Of a stretch of 64,000 bases of DNA, positions 50,545 to 58,664 are shown piece after piece. The DNA is from CANLBN01 sp050633525 (lineage in GTDB: Bacteria > Pseudomonadota > Gammaproteobacteria > Pseudomonadales > Cellvibrionaceae). How positions within the stretch are numbered: the first letter of the stretch is position 1; each line of letters begins with the position of its first letter. The stretch lies in contig JBOEGR010000008.1 of the NCBI GenBank assembly GCA_050633525.1, positions 1 to 64,000 of the forward strand, given 5' to 3'. The translations under genes were made by a program, and so were the position numbers. Under the pieces are notes generated by a model. That model did no database searches. It saw only the letters and a list, made by a program, of their open reading frames with translations, and was not told where the DNA came from.

Positions 50545-53471
50545 CTCTCTTTCCTGTTTTGACTCTCCCCAAGAAAAAAACCTCATTGGTACTATTGGCT
50601 ACCAGTGTATTTTTGTTTAGCTGTTCTTCTACCGATAAAACTAGAAAACAGTTAGTGGGTGCGACCCTATCTGATTTACCTAAAACATATGCTGAGCCTA
50701 CACAGTCGACAGCATTAGATGGTGAGATCACTTTAGATCAAGTAGAAGACTATTATCAGCGTGCATTAGATGCTGCAAAAGACCCCGGGACTCGGCGTAC
50801 TATCCTGATCCGTTTAGCTGACATTTTAATGCTGCGCAGTGAAGAAAACATGTTGAATGCTGAGAGCCCGGGACGATTTTTTGATGAGGCAATCGCGCGC
50901 TACAGAGAGTTGATTCAACTTCAAAAACAAGCCATTGCTGACGGTGGTAACCCTGAGCAATACGGAAAAGAACTGGATCAAATGTTGTATCAATTATCTA
51001 AAGCCTATGCTTTAGATGGTCGCAGCGATTCAGCAGACCAAGGCCTAGAGCAGTTAGCTTTAGAGTATCAAGATTCGGCTTATTCTCCGGAAGCAAAATT
51101 CCGTCGAGCCGAGCAAGCGTTTAATAACGCCGATTATGAAGTTTCGGAGCAGCTCTATAAAGAAGTTATTGAACAAGGTACTTTCACGCCTTTCTATCAA
51201 AATGCAATTTATATGCGTGGCTGGTCTCAATTTAAAAATAGTGAATACGATGGGGCGATTGTTGCGTTTACCAAAGTGCTCGACCACTTGTATGGTGCCC
51301 AAGCTCCAATAAAAACCGTTCCTGAAAGCCAGAGAAATTTAGTCGATGACACCTTGCGTGTAATGAGCCTGTCATTTACTTATATGAATGGTGAAAAAAG
51401 TTTATCTGAAAAATTTGCGGATGATAAACAACGACCTTATATTCCAAAACTGTATCGTGCTTTAGGTCAGCTTTATTTTTCTAAGAAGCGTTACCGTGAT
51501 AGCGCTAATGCTTATCGACAATATGTGCTCGATAACCCTTTGTCTGATGGCGCCCCTATTTTTAGTGGTTATATTATTGATGTATATGAAAAAGGTAATT
51601 TCCCCAGCTTATTGATTCCTGCTAAAGAAGAGTATGTTAATAATTACGGTATCGATAGCGAATTTTGGAAATCAAAATCTCAGCCGGTACGTGAAGCTCT
51701 CTCGAAAAATTTAAAAGTCTATCTAGAAGAGTTGGCAAAGTATGAGCACGCGACGGGCCAACGTTTAGTCAAGGATGCGGGGCTTAAGAGAAAGCCGGGA
51801 GTGGCAGTAGGAGACCCTAAAGCATCATTTTTGAAAGCAGCAGCATGGTATGACCAATTTATTCGTACTTTTCCTGATGACGAAAAAACAGCAGATATTT
51901 ATTTCTTGATGGCAGAAGCGCTTAATGATGCGGGTGATTTAGAGCGAGCTTTCAACACTTATCGCTTGCTGGCTTATCAATATAAACTGCCGTCAAATCA
52001 ACAGGCGAAAGGAGCAGAAGCCGGCTACTCTGCCATTGTGTTGGCGCAAAAATTAGAAAAGCAGTATGCCGTACAAGCAGGAAATACGGCATCTCCTGAT
52101 TTTGGTAAATGGCAAAATCAAGTTATTGAGCAATCATTAGCTTTTGCTGATAAATATGCCAGTGATAAACGTGCGGCTAGTGTGTTAAGTGCGGGCGCTG
52201 AAAAATTATTGCAGGTGGGGCGTCAACCAGAAGCGATTTTAGCAGCTAAACGAGTGACTCAATGGCAGCCGCCAGCGGATGCCAAATTGCAACGTACTTC
52301 TTGGTTGGTTATTGGTCAAAGCGAATTTGATTTGGCTAACTATAAAGGTTCTGAAGAAGCGTATGCACAAGCGTTAGCGTTAACATCTCCTCGTAGTCCT
52401 GATCGACAATCGATTATCGATAGGCAAGCGGCAAGTATTTATAAGTATGCAGAGGGTTTGTTAGCTAAGGGTGATCAGCAAGCCGGTGTTGTGCAATTAC
52501 TTCGCGTCCAAGATGTAGCGCCTAATAGTAGTATTGCGATTACTGCTCAATACGATGCAGGTAATCAGCTCATGGAAATGAAGCGCTGGTCTCAAGCAGA
52601 ACGCATTTTCTTGGATTTTCGCCAGCGCTACGCTAATAACCCGTTAACAAAAACGCTCTATGCAAAGCTAGTAGTTATTTATCAAGAAACTCAACAGTGG
52701 GTGCTCGCGGGTAATGAATTAACTGCAATGGCGGCCGTTAGTGATGACCCTGTTTTGCGTCGGCAGTCTTTACTCCTCGCCGCTGAGTTATACGAAAAAT
52801 CAGGTCAAATATCGAGGGCTATTGCCAATTATAATGATTATATAAAGCGCTACCCGCAACCATTGGATGACCGGATGGAAGCAATGAATAAGTTGTCTTT
52901 GCTTTATAAAAATCAAAATAACATTGGCCGATATGAATATTGGTTAAAGCAATTAATTGTGGCTCACGATACGGCGGGTTCACAAAAAACACAGCGCTCT
53001 TTGTATTTGGCGGCAACAGCGTTAAATTATCAAGCGGGAAAAGATTATCGACGTTTTGAAAATGTGCGTTTGACTCTGCCGCTTCAAAACAGTTTGCGCA
53101 AAAAACAAGGTGCCTTATCGACTGCCGTCGCTTCCTATCAAAAAGTGATTGATTATGGTGTGGCTGAATATGTGACGGAAGCTAACTATTATCTAGGCGA
53201 GGCCTATGTGCGTTTGAGTAGCGATGTACTGAAGTCTGAGCGTCCAAGGGGCTTGAGTGCTCTAGCAAAAGATCAATACGATATCTTGCTAGAAGAGCAG
53301 GTTTATCCCTTTGAAGAAAAAGCCATTGAGTTGCATCAGTCTAATGTAGCTCGAACAAAAAATAATCTGTATGACGATTGGGTAAAAAAGAGCTTCGCCT
53401 CTTTAGCTAAGCTATCTCCCGGTCGATTTAACAAGCAAGAAACGAGGTCAGTGATACGTGAACTGTATTAA
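50541..53471 (+). CDS. Large TPR-repeat lipoprotein
   Basis: 976 residues from a GTG at 50541 that overlaps the previous stop. Signal LVLLATSVFLFSC with lipobox LFSC near residue 28. Multiple TPR/Sel-like helical repeats run through most of the protein (LYQLSKAYALDGRSDSADQGLEQLALEY, SPEAKFRRAEQAFNNADYEVSEQLYKEVIEQG, and similar to about residue 950). Overall organisation recalls the large TPR proteins of the myxobacterial Glt/Agl gliding machinery, but homology by sequence is unproven. Likely outer-membrane-anchored, facing the periplasm. Confidence 0.85.
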   Translation: MTLFPVLTLPKKKTSLVLLATSVFLFSCSSTDKTRKQLVGATLSDLPKTYAEPTQSTALDGEITLDQVEDYYQRALDAAKDPGTRRTILIRLADILMLRSEENMLNAESPGRFFDEAIARYRELIQLQKQAIADGGNPEQYGKELDQMLYQLSKAYALDGRSDSADQGLEQLALEYQDSAYSPEAKFRRAEQAFNNADYEVSEQLYKEVIEQGTFTPFYQNAIYMRGWSQFKNSEYDGAIVAFTKVLDHLYGAQAPIKTVPESQRNLVDDTLRVMSLSFTYMNGEKSLSEKFADDKQRPYIPKLYRALGQLYFSKKRYRDSANAYRQYVLDNPLSDGAPIFSGYIIDVYEKGNFPSLLIPAKEEYVNNYGIDSEFWKSKSQPVREALSKNLKVYLEELAKYEHATGQRLVKDAGLKRKPGVAVGDPKASFLKAAAWYDQFIRTFPDDEKTADIYFLMAEALNDAGDLERAFNTYRLLAYQYKLPSNQQAKGAEAGYSAIVLAQKLEKQYAVQAGNTASPDFGKWQNQVIEQSLAFADKYASDKRAASVLSAGAEKLLQVGRQPEAILAAKRVTQWQPPADAKLQRTSWLVIGQSEFDLANYKGSEEAYAQALALTSPRSPDRQSIIDRQAASIYKYAEGLLAKGDQQAGVVQLLRVQDVAPNSSIAITAQYDAGNQLMEMKRWSQAERIFLDFRQRYANNPLTKTLYAKLVVIYQETQQWVLAGNELTAMAAVSDDPVLRRQSLLLAAELYEKSGQISRAIANYNDYIKRYPQPLDDRMEAMNKLSLLYKNQNNIGRYEYWLKQLIVAHDTAGSQKTQRSLYLAATALNYQAGKDYRRFENVRLTLPLQNSLRKKQGALSTAVASYQKVIDYGVAEYVTEANYYLGEAYVRLSSDVLKSERPRGLSALAKDQYDILLEEQVYPFEEKAIELHQSNVARTKNNLYDDWVKKSFASLAKLSPGRFNKQETRSVIRELY

Positions 53472-54081
53472 TGTCAGACCTATGGAGAAAGCTCGCTATC
53501 TCCCGCTTATTTATAGCAGTTTATTAGCGCTATTCTTGTCGGCCTGTGGTTCGGCTCCTACACAAGATGATGCTAGCGGAACCATTAACCCTAATGCGAG
53601 AACGGTTGATATCCCTGCAGCGGCAACCAGTGAATATCAAGATGTATTAAGAGCTATTGATGCAAAAAAATGGTCTCGTGCTCAAAGCCTATTGGAAAGC
53701 ATGCAGTCTAAGTACCCCAACTTGGCTAGTGTTAACACCATGTTAGGTTGGACCTATTGGCAAGCCGGAAAGACAAAGCAAGCCGAAACAGAATTGCAGG
53801 CGGTTACCCAGCAAAAGGGCCTGTATAAATCAGATGCCTTTAATTATTTGGCTATCATTTATCGAGAGCAAGGTAAGTTTGTAAAAGCAGAAAAGCTATA
53901 TCAGCAAGCATTGCGTACTTGGCCACGAGACCCTGTCCTGCATAAGAATCTGGGTATTTTATATGAGTTATATTTAGGTCGTTTAAAAGATGCGCTAAGC
54001 GCCTATAAGCAAGCCCAAGCTATTAATGGTAACGACAAAAAATTAAATGGCTGGATAAAAGATTTAGAGCGAAGAACGTAA
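53458..54081 (+). CDS. TPR-repeat lipoprotein
   Basis: 207 residues from a GTG at 53458, overlapping the previous gene by 14 bases; ATG 53482 is an alternative. Signal YSSLLALFLSAC with lipobox LSAC. Three to four TPR units: VLRAIDAKKWSRAQSLLESMQ, VNTMLGWTYWQAGKTKQAETEL, AFNYLAIIYREQGKFVKAEKLYQQAL, VLHKNLGILYELYLGRLKDALSAY. Similar in size and layout to AglT/GltE-type TPR lipoproteins. Third TPR protein in the operon. Confidence 0.85.
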   Translation: MNCINVRPMEKARYLPLIYSSLLALFLSACGSAPTQDDASGTINPNARTVDIPAAATSEYQDVLRAIDAKKWSRAQSLLESMQSKYPNLASVNTMLGWTYWQAGKTKQAETELQAVTQQKGLYKSDAFNYLAIIYREQGKFVKAEKLYQQALRTWPRDPVLHKNLGILYELYLGRLKDALSAYKQAQAINGNDKKLNGWIKDLERRT

Positions 54082-54091
54082 AGCAGGCTTT

Positions 54092-54403
54092 ATGTCAGAG
54101 AGAATACTTATCATGAAAATGCTTTTTTTGTTAGCTCTGTTAATGCCGTTGATGGCCTTGGCGCAAGAGAGTGAGCTGGAAATAAATTTAGGTGCTACCG
54201 TTGAAGGTAATCGTGAGCTACCTAAAATTCTATATATTATCCCTTGGGCCACGCCTCCGGGGCCGGGTCAAGTTGATCCTTTAGTCCCTCACTCTGCTAA
54301 TGTGTTTGAAAGAACTTATGCGCCTATTGAGCGTTTAGAGCAGCGGCGTAAATTACGCTATTATGACGAGTTAGCTGCCCCTAGTGGCGAGTCAATAAAA
54401 TAG
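54092..54403 (+). CDS. Small exported protein of the TPR/Exb operon
   Basis: 103 residues from ATG 54092 (AGG upstream); ATG 54113 is a good alternative. Signal MKMLFLLALLMPLMALAQ. The mature part of about 75 residues has PKILYIIPWATPPGPGQVDPLVPHS and a basic C-terminal YAPIERLEQRRKLRYYDE. No family recognised. Ten bases after the TPR lipoprotein gene and 181 bases before exbB; a 7-bp hairpin TAAGGTA (54412-54418) / TACCTTA (54433-54439) follows it. Confidence 0.75.
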   Translation: MSERILIMKMLFLLALLMPLMALAQESELEINLGATVEGNRELPKILYIIPWATPPGPGQVDPLVPHSANVFERTYAPIERLEQRRKLRYYDELAAPSGESIK

Positions 54404-54584
54404 GCCTTTAGTAAGGTATTGTGAGTGGCTGCTACCTTAAGTTATAGGGTGGGCAGGTTATACAGGTTTAGGCTAAACTGAAAAGAATTTTGTTTGGTTG
54501 ATATTATTAACATTAGTAGTGGCTGTTGATAGGCTGAATAGCCCAATAAGCTGCTAAATAAAACTGAGGTGGAGTTAATCACTT

Positions 54585-55247
54585 ATGGAAACATTGAATA
54601 CAATAATAGCCTTCTTTCAGAACGGCGGGGTTTTCATGTGGCCTATTGGGCTTGTTTTGTTTATTGGTTTAGTCATTGCGTTAGAACGTTTTTTATTCTT
54701 GTCTTATGCAAAGACGTCTAATAAGCGTGCCTTTAATCGCATATTGCCGCTGCTGAAAAAGAAAAATTACAAAGATATTGTTAACTTTGGTCAGTCTAGC
54801 CGTGCCCCTATTGCCCGTGTAATTGCTGCAGGCGTTGCCAAAATGACACAATCTCCTCGCAGAGATGATATTGAATTGGCAATGGAAGAGGGGGTGCTAG
54901 AGGCATTGCCTCGTCTTGAAAGAAGAACGCCTTATCTAGCCACCTTGGCTAACATCGCCACGCTTTTGGGCTTACTGGGTACTATTATCGGTTTGATTGC
55001 CGCATTTGAAGCGGTTGCCGATGCCGATCCTGCAGAAAAAGCGAGTCAGCTATCCAGTAGTATTTCTATCGCAATGAATACAACAGCATTTGGCTTGATT
55101 GCTGCTATCCCGCTCTTGTTCATGCATGCAATTTTACAAAATAAAGCGACAGATATTATTGATGGCTTAGAAATGGCTTCAGTTAAATGCCTTAATATCA
55201 TGTCGCGTGTAAAAGGCGTGACATCGCAATCACGCGCTGGTGACTAA
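54585..55247 (+). CDS. exbB: MotA/TolQ/ExbB proton channel protein
   Basis: 220 residues with three TM helices: about 15-38 (GGVFMWPIGLVLFIGLVIALERFLFL), about 130-150 (TLANIATLLGLLGTIIGLIAAF) and about 165-190 (SISIAMNTTAFGLIAAIPLLFMHAIL). The channel-lining threonines of ExbB/TolQ occur in GLLGTIIGL and NTTAFG. Forms the pentameric stator of a pmf-driven motor with ExbD-type subunits. Gene symbol is generic; this is a dedicated paralogue within the TPR operon, not evidently the iron-uptake ExbB. Confidence 0.93.
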   Translation: METLNTIIAFFQNGGVFMWPIGLVLFIGLVIALERFLFLSYAKTSNKRAFNRILPLLKKKNYKDIVNFGQSSRAPIARVIAAGVAKMTQSPRRDDIELAMEEGVLEALPRLERRTPYLATLANIATLLGLLGTIIGLIAAFEAVADADPAEKASQLSSSISIAMNTTAFGLIAAIPLLFMHAILQNKATDIIDGLEMASVKCLNIMSRVKGVTSQSRAGD

Positions 55248-55297
55248 CCGTTATTAGATACTTAAATATGAATAAAATGTATCGGAAGAATTGATTT

Positions 55298-55822
55298 ATG
55301 CGGTTTAAACGTCATCACAAGCGCGAGGCAGCAGAGTTAGAAATTACCTCCTTCATGAACCTAATGATTATTTTGGTTCCTGTGTTGTTGGTAATGATGG
55401 TCTTCTCTCGTATTACCGTGGTTGATTTAAAATTGCCAGATTTGGGTGATCCTAGTCAGCAGGATCTGGAGACCCAAAGAGTCGAAGTGGTACTTGAAGA
55501 AACTTTTATTGATGTAAATCGCGTGTTTGGAAATAATGTCACGCGCTATAATCGGATTGTTAAAAAAGACAATCAGCACGATTTCAAAACACTCTCTTTA
55601 ACCTTGCAACAATTAAAGCGTGAATTTAGAGATCGCGGTTTAGAAAAACGTGATGCTCTTATATTGTCTCGCCCTGAGACTGATTATCAAGCTTTGATTA
55701 CAACCATTGATACCGTTCGCTCATATAAAGCTGTCGTCGTAACTGATGTTGTCGATGCAGAGCTGTTTCCTGAGATTGCATTAGGCGATGCTCCAGTGCA
55801 AAACAATGGAAGGGGCTTGTAA
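55298..55822 (+). CDS. ExbD/TolR-type subunit lacking the conserved TM Asp
   Basis: 174 residues: basic N-terminus, one TM (about 16-36) and a periplasmic domain with a C-terminal ALILSRPETDYQALITTIDTVR block. The proton-carrying Asp of ExbD (Asp25 in E. coli) is replaced by Asn21 here (ITSFMNLMIIL; codon AAC at 55358-55360). A second ExbD follows with the Asp intact. The stop overlaps that gene's start by one base (TAATG). Confidence 0.9.
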   Translation: MRFKRHHKREAAELEITSFMNLMIILVPVLLVMMVFSRITVVDLKLPDLGDPSQQDLETQRVEVVLEETFIDVNRVFGNNVTRYNRIVKKDNQHDFKTLSLTLQQLKREFRDRGLEKRDALILSRPETDYQALITTIDTVRSYKAVVVTDVVDAELFPEIALGDAPVQNNGRGL

Positions 55823-56352
55823 TGAAAAAGTCTTTGCGTGCAAAACGTATGGCTAAGCACCATCGTCGGATGGGGCAGGCAAGCAAGTTAAACTTAGTAT
55901 CGTTAATGGATATTTTTACGATCTTAGTTTTTTTCTTGTTAATTAATTCTTCTGATGTTGAGATTTTATCAACTGAAAAGTCAATCCAGCTACCTGAATC
56001 CTTTGCTAAGCAAAAGCCAGAAACTACCTTACTGATTAAAGTGAATAATGAGGACCTGCTGGTCGGCACACGTCCTATCGCCAAAGTGAAAGACATCCTT
56101 TCTGACCCCAGTCCATTTATTGCGGTATTGGAAAAAGAGTTGAAGTATCAAGCTGGCCGCCGACCTTTAACTGAGCTAGAAAAGGAGAAGGGCCGAGCGG
56201 TAACCATTATGGGAGACCAAGCGGTATCTTATGCCTTACTTAAGCGGATTATGGCGACTTGTGCGGAAAATGATTTTCGAGATATCTCCCTTGCGGTAAC
56301 TCAAATTCTAAGTAAAACAGCTGTCCCTGTGAGTGGAGGGGTGAGTCCTTGA
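55822..56352 (+). CDS. exbD: ExbD/TolR-type subunit with the conserved TM Asp
   Basis: 176 residues: strongly basic start, one TM (about 24-43), periplasmic domain. The conserved proton-path Asp is D30 in LVSLMDIFTILVFFLL (GAT at 55909-55911). The C-terminal part, VTIMGDQAVSYALLKRIMATCAENDFRDISLAV, is TolR/ExbD-like. Likely the active partner of the Asn-containing paralogue. Overlaps the downstream start by four bases. Confidence 0.92.
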   Translation: MKKSLRAKRMAKHHRRMGQASKLNLVSLMDIFTILVFFLLINSSDVEILSTEKSIQLPESFAKQKPETTLLIKVNNEDLLVGTRPIAKVKDILSDPSPFIAVLEKELKYQAGRRPLTELEKEKGRAVTIMGDQAVSYALLKRIMATCAENDFRDISLAVTQILSKTAVPVSGGVSP

Positions 56353-57395
56353 GTTATTTTCACTTGCCCGGCCCAGAACTGTTATTACCTTGGTATTCTA
56401 CCGAGGATGAAGATTTCCGTTTTAAAAAAATACTAAAACGATTCTTAATTGCCTTTTTAGTGTTGAGCGTTATTGTTTATTTTTATCCTGTAAAAGAAAA
56501 AACCCGCGAAGAGAAAGAAACATTACCACCTGTGTTGGCTAGAGTTGTACTCGAAAAGAAAGAATTGCCTCCACCGCCTAAACCTAAGCCCAAGCCAGAA
56601 CCCAAGAAACTTGAGCCTAAAAAACCAGAACCTAAAAAGCCTGAGCCCAAAAAACCGGAACCCAAGAAGCCCGAACCCAAAAAACCGGAGCCTAAGCCGA
56701 AACCTGTTCCAAAGCCTAAGCCCAAGCCAGTCAAAATTCCAAAGCCGGTGAAACCAAAGGTCACTCAGCAGCAACGAGTAGAGCGCGCTCAGAGAGAGGC
56801 TCAAAAAGAACTCAATCAGGTCAAAGATGTTTTTGCCGATTTACAAAACTTAAACGTTGATACCGCGAGCAATAATAATGTCACTAAAGGTGCATCTGAT
56901 GCTAAGCGTTTGGATCGCTCTGTCATTACGAATAAGTCGCGGACCAGTAGTGGTGGTATCAATGCTGCCAGTTTAAGCCGTGATACGGGCGGTAGTGCGC
57001 TATCAGGCCGCGAAACAACGCAAGTGAGTAGTTCTCTTGCCGACCGCAAACGTGCAGCAGATGCAAAGAAGACGGGAGTAGGTCGTGATGGTCAACGAAT
57101 TATCTCTAGAAGTAATGAGTCTGTACGTAAAGTAATGGACCGTAACAAATCGTCTATCTTTACTACTTATCAGCGTGCTTTGCGTAAAAACCCTTCTCTT
57201 GAAGGGGTCTTCGTTGTAAAACTGGTGATTGAACCTAGCGGTCGAGTTTCTTCTGCAACTGTGGTCAGCAGTGAATTGGATGATGCCGCTTTAGAGAAAA
57301 AATTACTAGATAGAATTAAGTTAATTAATTTTGGTTCTGCGAATGCGTCCAGAACGACGGTTAACTATGACTTAAATTTTGTCCCTCCTGCCTAA
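56349..57395 (+). CDS. TonB-like energy transducer with AgmX/PglI-type C-terminal domain
   Basis: 348 residues from a TTG at 56349, supported by GGAGGGG about nine bases upstream and by a four-base overlap with exbD. One TM (about 28-48), then a Pro/Lys/Glu-rich periplasm-spanning segment (about 70-140) with seven (K)PEPK repeats, a flexible region, and a C-terminal domain from about 250: SNESVRKVMDRNKSSIFTTYQRALRKN, GVFVVKLVIEPSGRVSSATVV, TTVNYDLNFVP. That C-terminus matches the AgmX/PglI type seen in gliding proteins. Expected to carry motor force to an outer-membrane or periplasmic partner. Confidence 0.9.
   Translation: MSYFHLPGPELLLPWYSTEDEDFRFKKILKRFLIAFLVLSVIVYFYPVKEKTREEKETLPPVLARVVLEKKELPPPPKPKPKPEPKKLEPKKPEPKKPEPKKPEPKKPEPKKPEPKPKPVPKPKPKPVKIPKPVKPKVTQQQRVERAQREAQKELNQVKDVFADLQNLNVDTASNNNVTKGASDAKRLDRSVITNKSRTSSGGINAASLSRDTGGSALSGRETTQVSSSLADRKRAADAKKTGVGRDGQRIISRSNESVRKVMDRNKSSIFTTYQRALRKNPSLEGVFVVKLVIEPSGRVSSATVVSSELDDAALEKKLLDRIKLINFGSANASRTTVNYDLNFVPPA
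56595..56696 (+). repeat. 15-bp tandem coding repeat (PEPKK)
   Basis: About seven copies of a 15-base unit encoding PEPKK within the TonB-like gene; the second copy has Leu for Pro. Third-position variation shows protein-level conservation. Unit number may vary between strains. Confidence 0.9.
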
Positions 57396-57420
57396 AATAT
57401 TTTCTTTTCTTATCTCTTGA

Positions 57421-57451
57421 TGTTGATCTCGAGCTTGTTTCGAGATCAACA
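57421..57451. terminator. Perfect hairpin after the TPR/Exb operon
   Basis: TGTTGATCTCGA (57421-57432) / TCGAGATCAACA (57440-57451), 12-bp perfect stem, seven-base loop, 25 bases after the last gene. No T-run follows, so it may act as an mRNA 3' stabiliser or a weak terminator. Confidence 0.65.
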
Positions 57452-57647
57452 CATACCCGTTTGAACGATGTATCAAAAACTGCACGTCATTTAACATATT
57501 GTGTAGTGTGTTTTCTTGTAAGGTTTCTAAGTCTTTGTATTTTCTCGATATTATAGTTTTGGCATGTCTGTTGCTCTACTGCTCATGCTTTGGCTCATTA
57601 TGTTCATTTGAGCGGAGTTTATTCTTATAATTAACGAGGAAAAAATA

Positions 57648-58289
57648 ATGAAACCTTTTTTAAAATTATCATTGACTATAACGGCATTGGTTTTTACTTT
57701 TTTATTTCAGAATGTTTCGGCAGAAGAAAATAAAATAAAAGAATTAAAGACCGGAGCGAAGAGTGATTTTTATATCAGCGATGCTGCTTTTTTTAAAGTG
57801 AAAGGGAAAAAAGAAAAAGCGATTGTTTTTGTACCGGGATTTATTTTTAACAAAGAAAGTTGGAAATCGTTAGCTGAGCAGTTTCAGACTTCAGGGACAG
57901 CTGCATTAACTGTCAATGGAAAGTCAGCAGTGGTTGTAAAGGCAGCAGTTAATTTTTTACAAAAGAAAGGGTACAAAGAAATTGTTCTGATGGGTGGTAG
58001 TAGTGGTGCTGCGGCTATTCTGGAGGCTTTGCCTGATGTGAGCGGAGTTAGTAAAGTCGTTTTATTGGCTCCTCCTCGTGGTGCGCCTATTCAAAATTCA
58101 GAAATAGATAAATTGTTTGTTACTTCTGTGGATGAAAGATTATTTTCGACTGTACAGTCTATTTTTGAAGAGACAACGTATCCGAAAACAATAAAAGTAT
58201 TTGATGGCAGTGCTCACGCACAGTTTCTATTCTATGGCCCTAATAAGGACGAGCTTATTTCTGTTGTAAATAATTTTGTGAATAATTAA
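57648..58289 (+). CDS. Exported alpha/beta-hydrolase-like protein
   Basis: 213 residues with AACGAGG ribosome site and a signal peptide (ALVFTFLFQNVSAEE). Hydrolase core: IVFVPGFIFNKESWKSLAEQF, nucleophile elbow VLMGGSSGAAA (GxSxG), VVLLAPPRGAP, and a final His in GSAHAQFLFYG. A short alpha/beta hydrolase lacking an obvious lid. Unknown substrate. AT-richer and more Lys-rich than its neighbours. Transcribed away from the Exb operon and ended by two hairpins. Confidence 0.75.
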   Translation: MKPFLKLSLTITALVFTFLFQNVSAEENKIKELKTGAKSDFYISDAAFFKVKGKKEKAIVFVPGFIFNKESWKSLAEQFQTSGTAALTVNGKSAVVVKAAVNFLQKKGYKEIVLMGGSSGAAAILEALPDVSGVSKVVLLAPPRGAPIQNSEIDKLFVTSVDERLFSTVQSIFEETTYPKTIKVFDGSAHAQFLFYGPNKDELISVVNNFVNN

Positions 58290-58309
58290 AAAAATTATTG
58301 ACTGATCTT

Positions 58310-58350
58310 AATCCCGTAGCTAAGGGAATAGCTTGGGATTTTCTTTTTTA
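58310..58350 (+). terminator. Rho-independent terminator of the exported hydrolase gene
   Basis: AATCCC (58310-58315) / GGGATT (58335-58340) with inner AGCTA/TAGCT pairing, then TTCTTTTTT. Confidence 0.85.
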
Positions 58351-58367
58351 TGATAATTTTAAATTTC

Positions 58368-58405
58368 AAGCAGGTTATATGGTTCGTATAACCTGCTTAT
58401 TTTTT
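58368..58405. terminator. Second hairpin terminator before the convergent carrier-protein gene
   Basis: Perfect 12-bp stem AAGCAGGTTATA (58368-58379) / TATAACCTGCTT (58387-58398), seven-base loop, T-rich tail on the plus strand. It also lies just past the carrier-protein stop on the minus strand, so it may serve both directions. Confidence 0.85.
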
Positions 58406-58650
58406 TATTTTCTTGATTCGATTAATTCTGCAATGGTGCGAACGCTTGCAAAATTTTCTTCAGTGATGTCTTCAATTTCAATGTCTGCCCCAGTTTCCGA
58501 TTGTAAACCAAGAAAGATTTGCAGGATGCTGTAAGAATCTACTGCTCCTGTTTGTAGTAGTAAGTCATCGGTGCCAATTTCGTTATCACTTGAACTGTTT
58601 TCTTTGATGACGTTTTTTATTTTTTCAAAGAGTTCTGTGTTTTCGCTCAT
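58405..58650 (-). CDS. Acyl/aminoacyl carrier protein
   Basis: 81 residues. The phosphopantetheine serine is S39 in TGAVDSYSILQ (DSxS type); helix-rich acidic fold with SETGADIEIEDITEENFASVRTIAELIE, a stand-alone carrier protein of the phosphopantetheine-binding family. It is last in the minus-strand cluster with an AMP-forming ligase, decarboxylase, acyltransferase and amidinotransferase, so it likely carries a substrate activated by the ligase. Comparable to BtrI or exosortase-A-associated ACPs. Confidence 0.9.
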   Translation of the reverse strand: MSENTELFEKIKNVIKENSSSDNEIGTDDLLLQTGAVDSYSILQIFLGLQSETGADIEIEDITEENFASVRTIAELIESRK

Positions 58651-58664
58651 AAGTTTATCCTTTT

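Noticed and set aside
48601..54081. TPR proteins taken as pilus or outer-membrane assembly (BamD-like) factors
   Set aside because: Size, number and linkage to Exb/AgmX-type genes do not match BamD or PilF; the motor context explains them better.
56483..56804. Two long minus-strand frames rich in Gly/Leu/Phe or Arg/Leu opposite the TonB-like gene
   Set aside because: They mirror the PEPKK repeat and have no ribosome site; they are shadows of the repeat.
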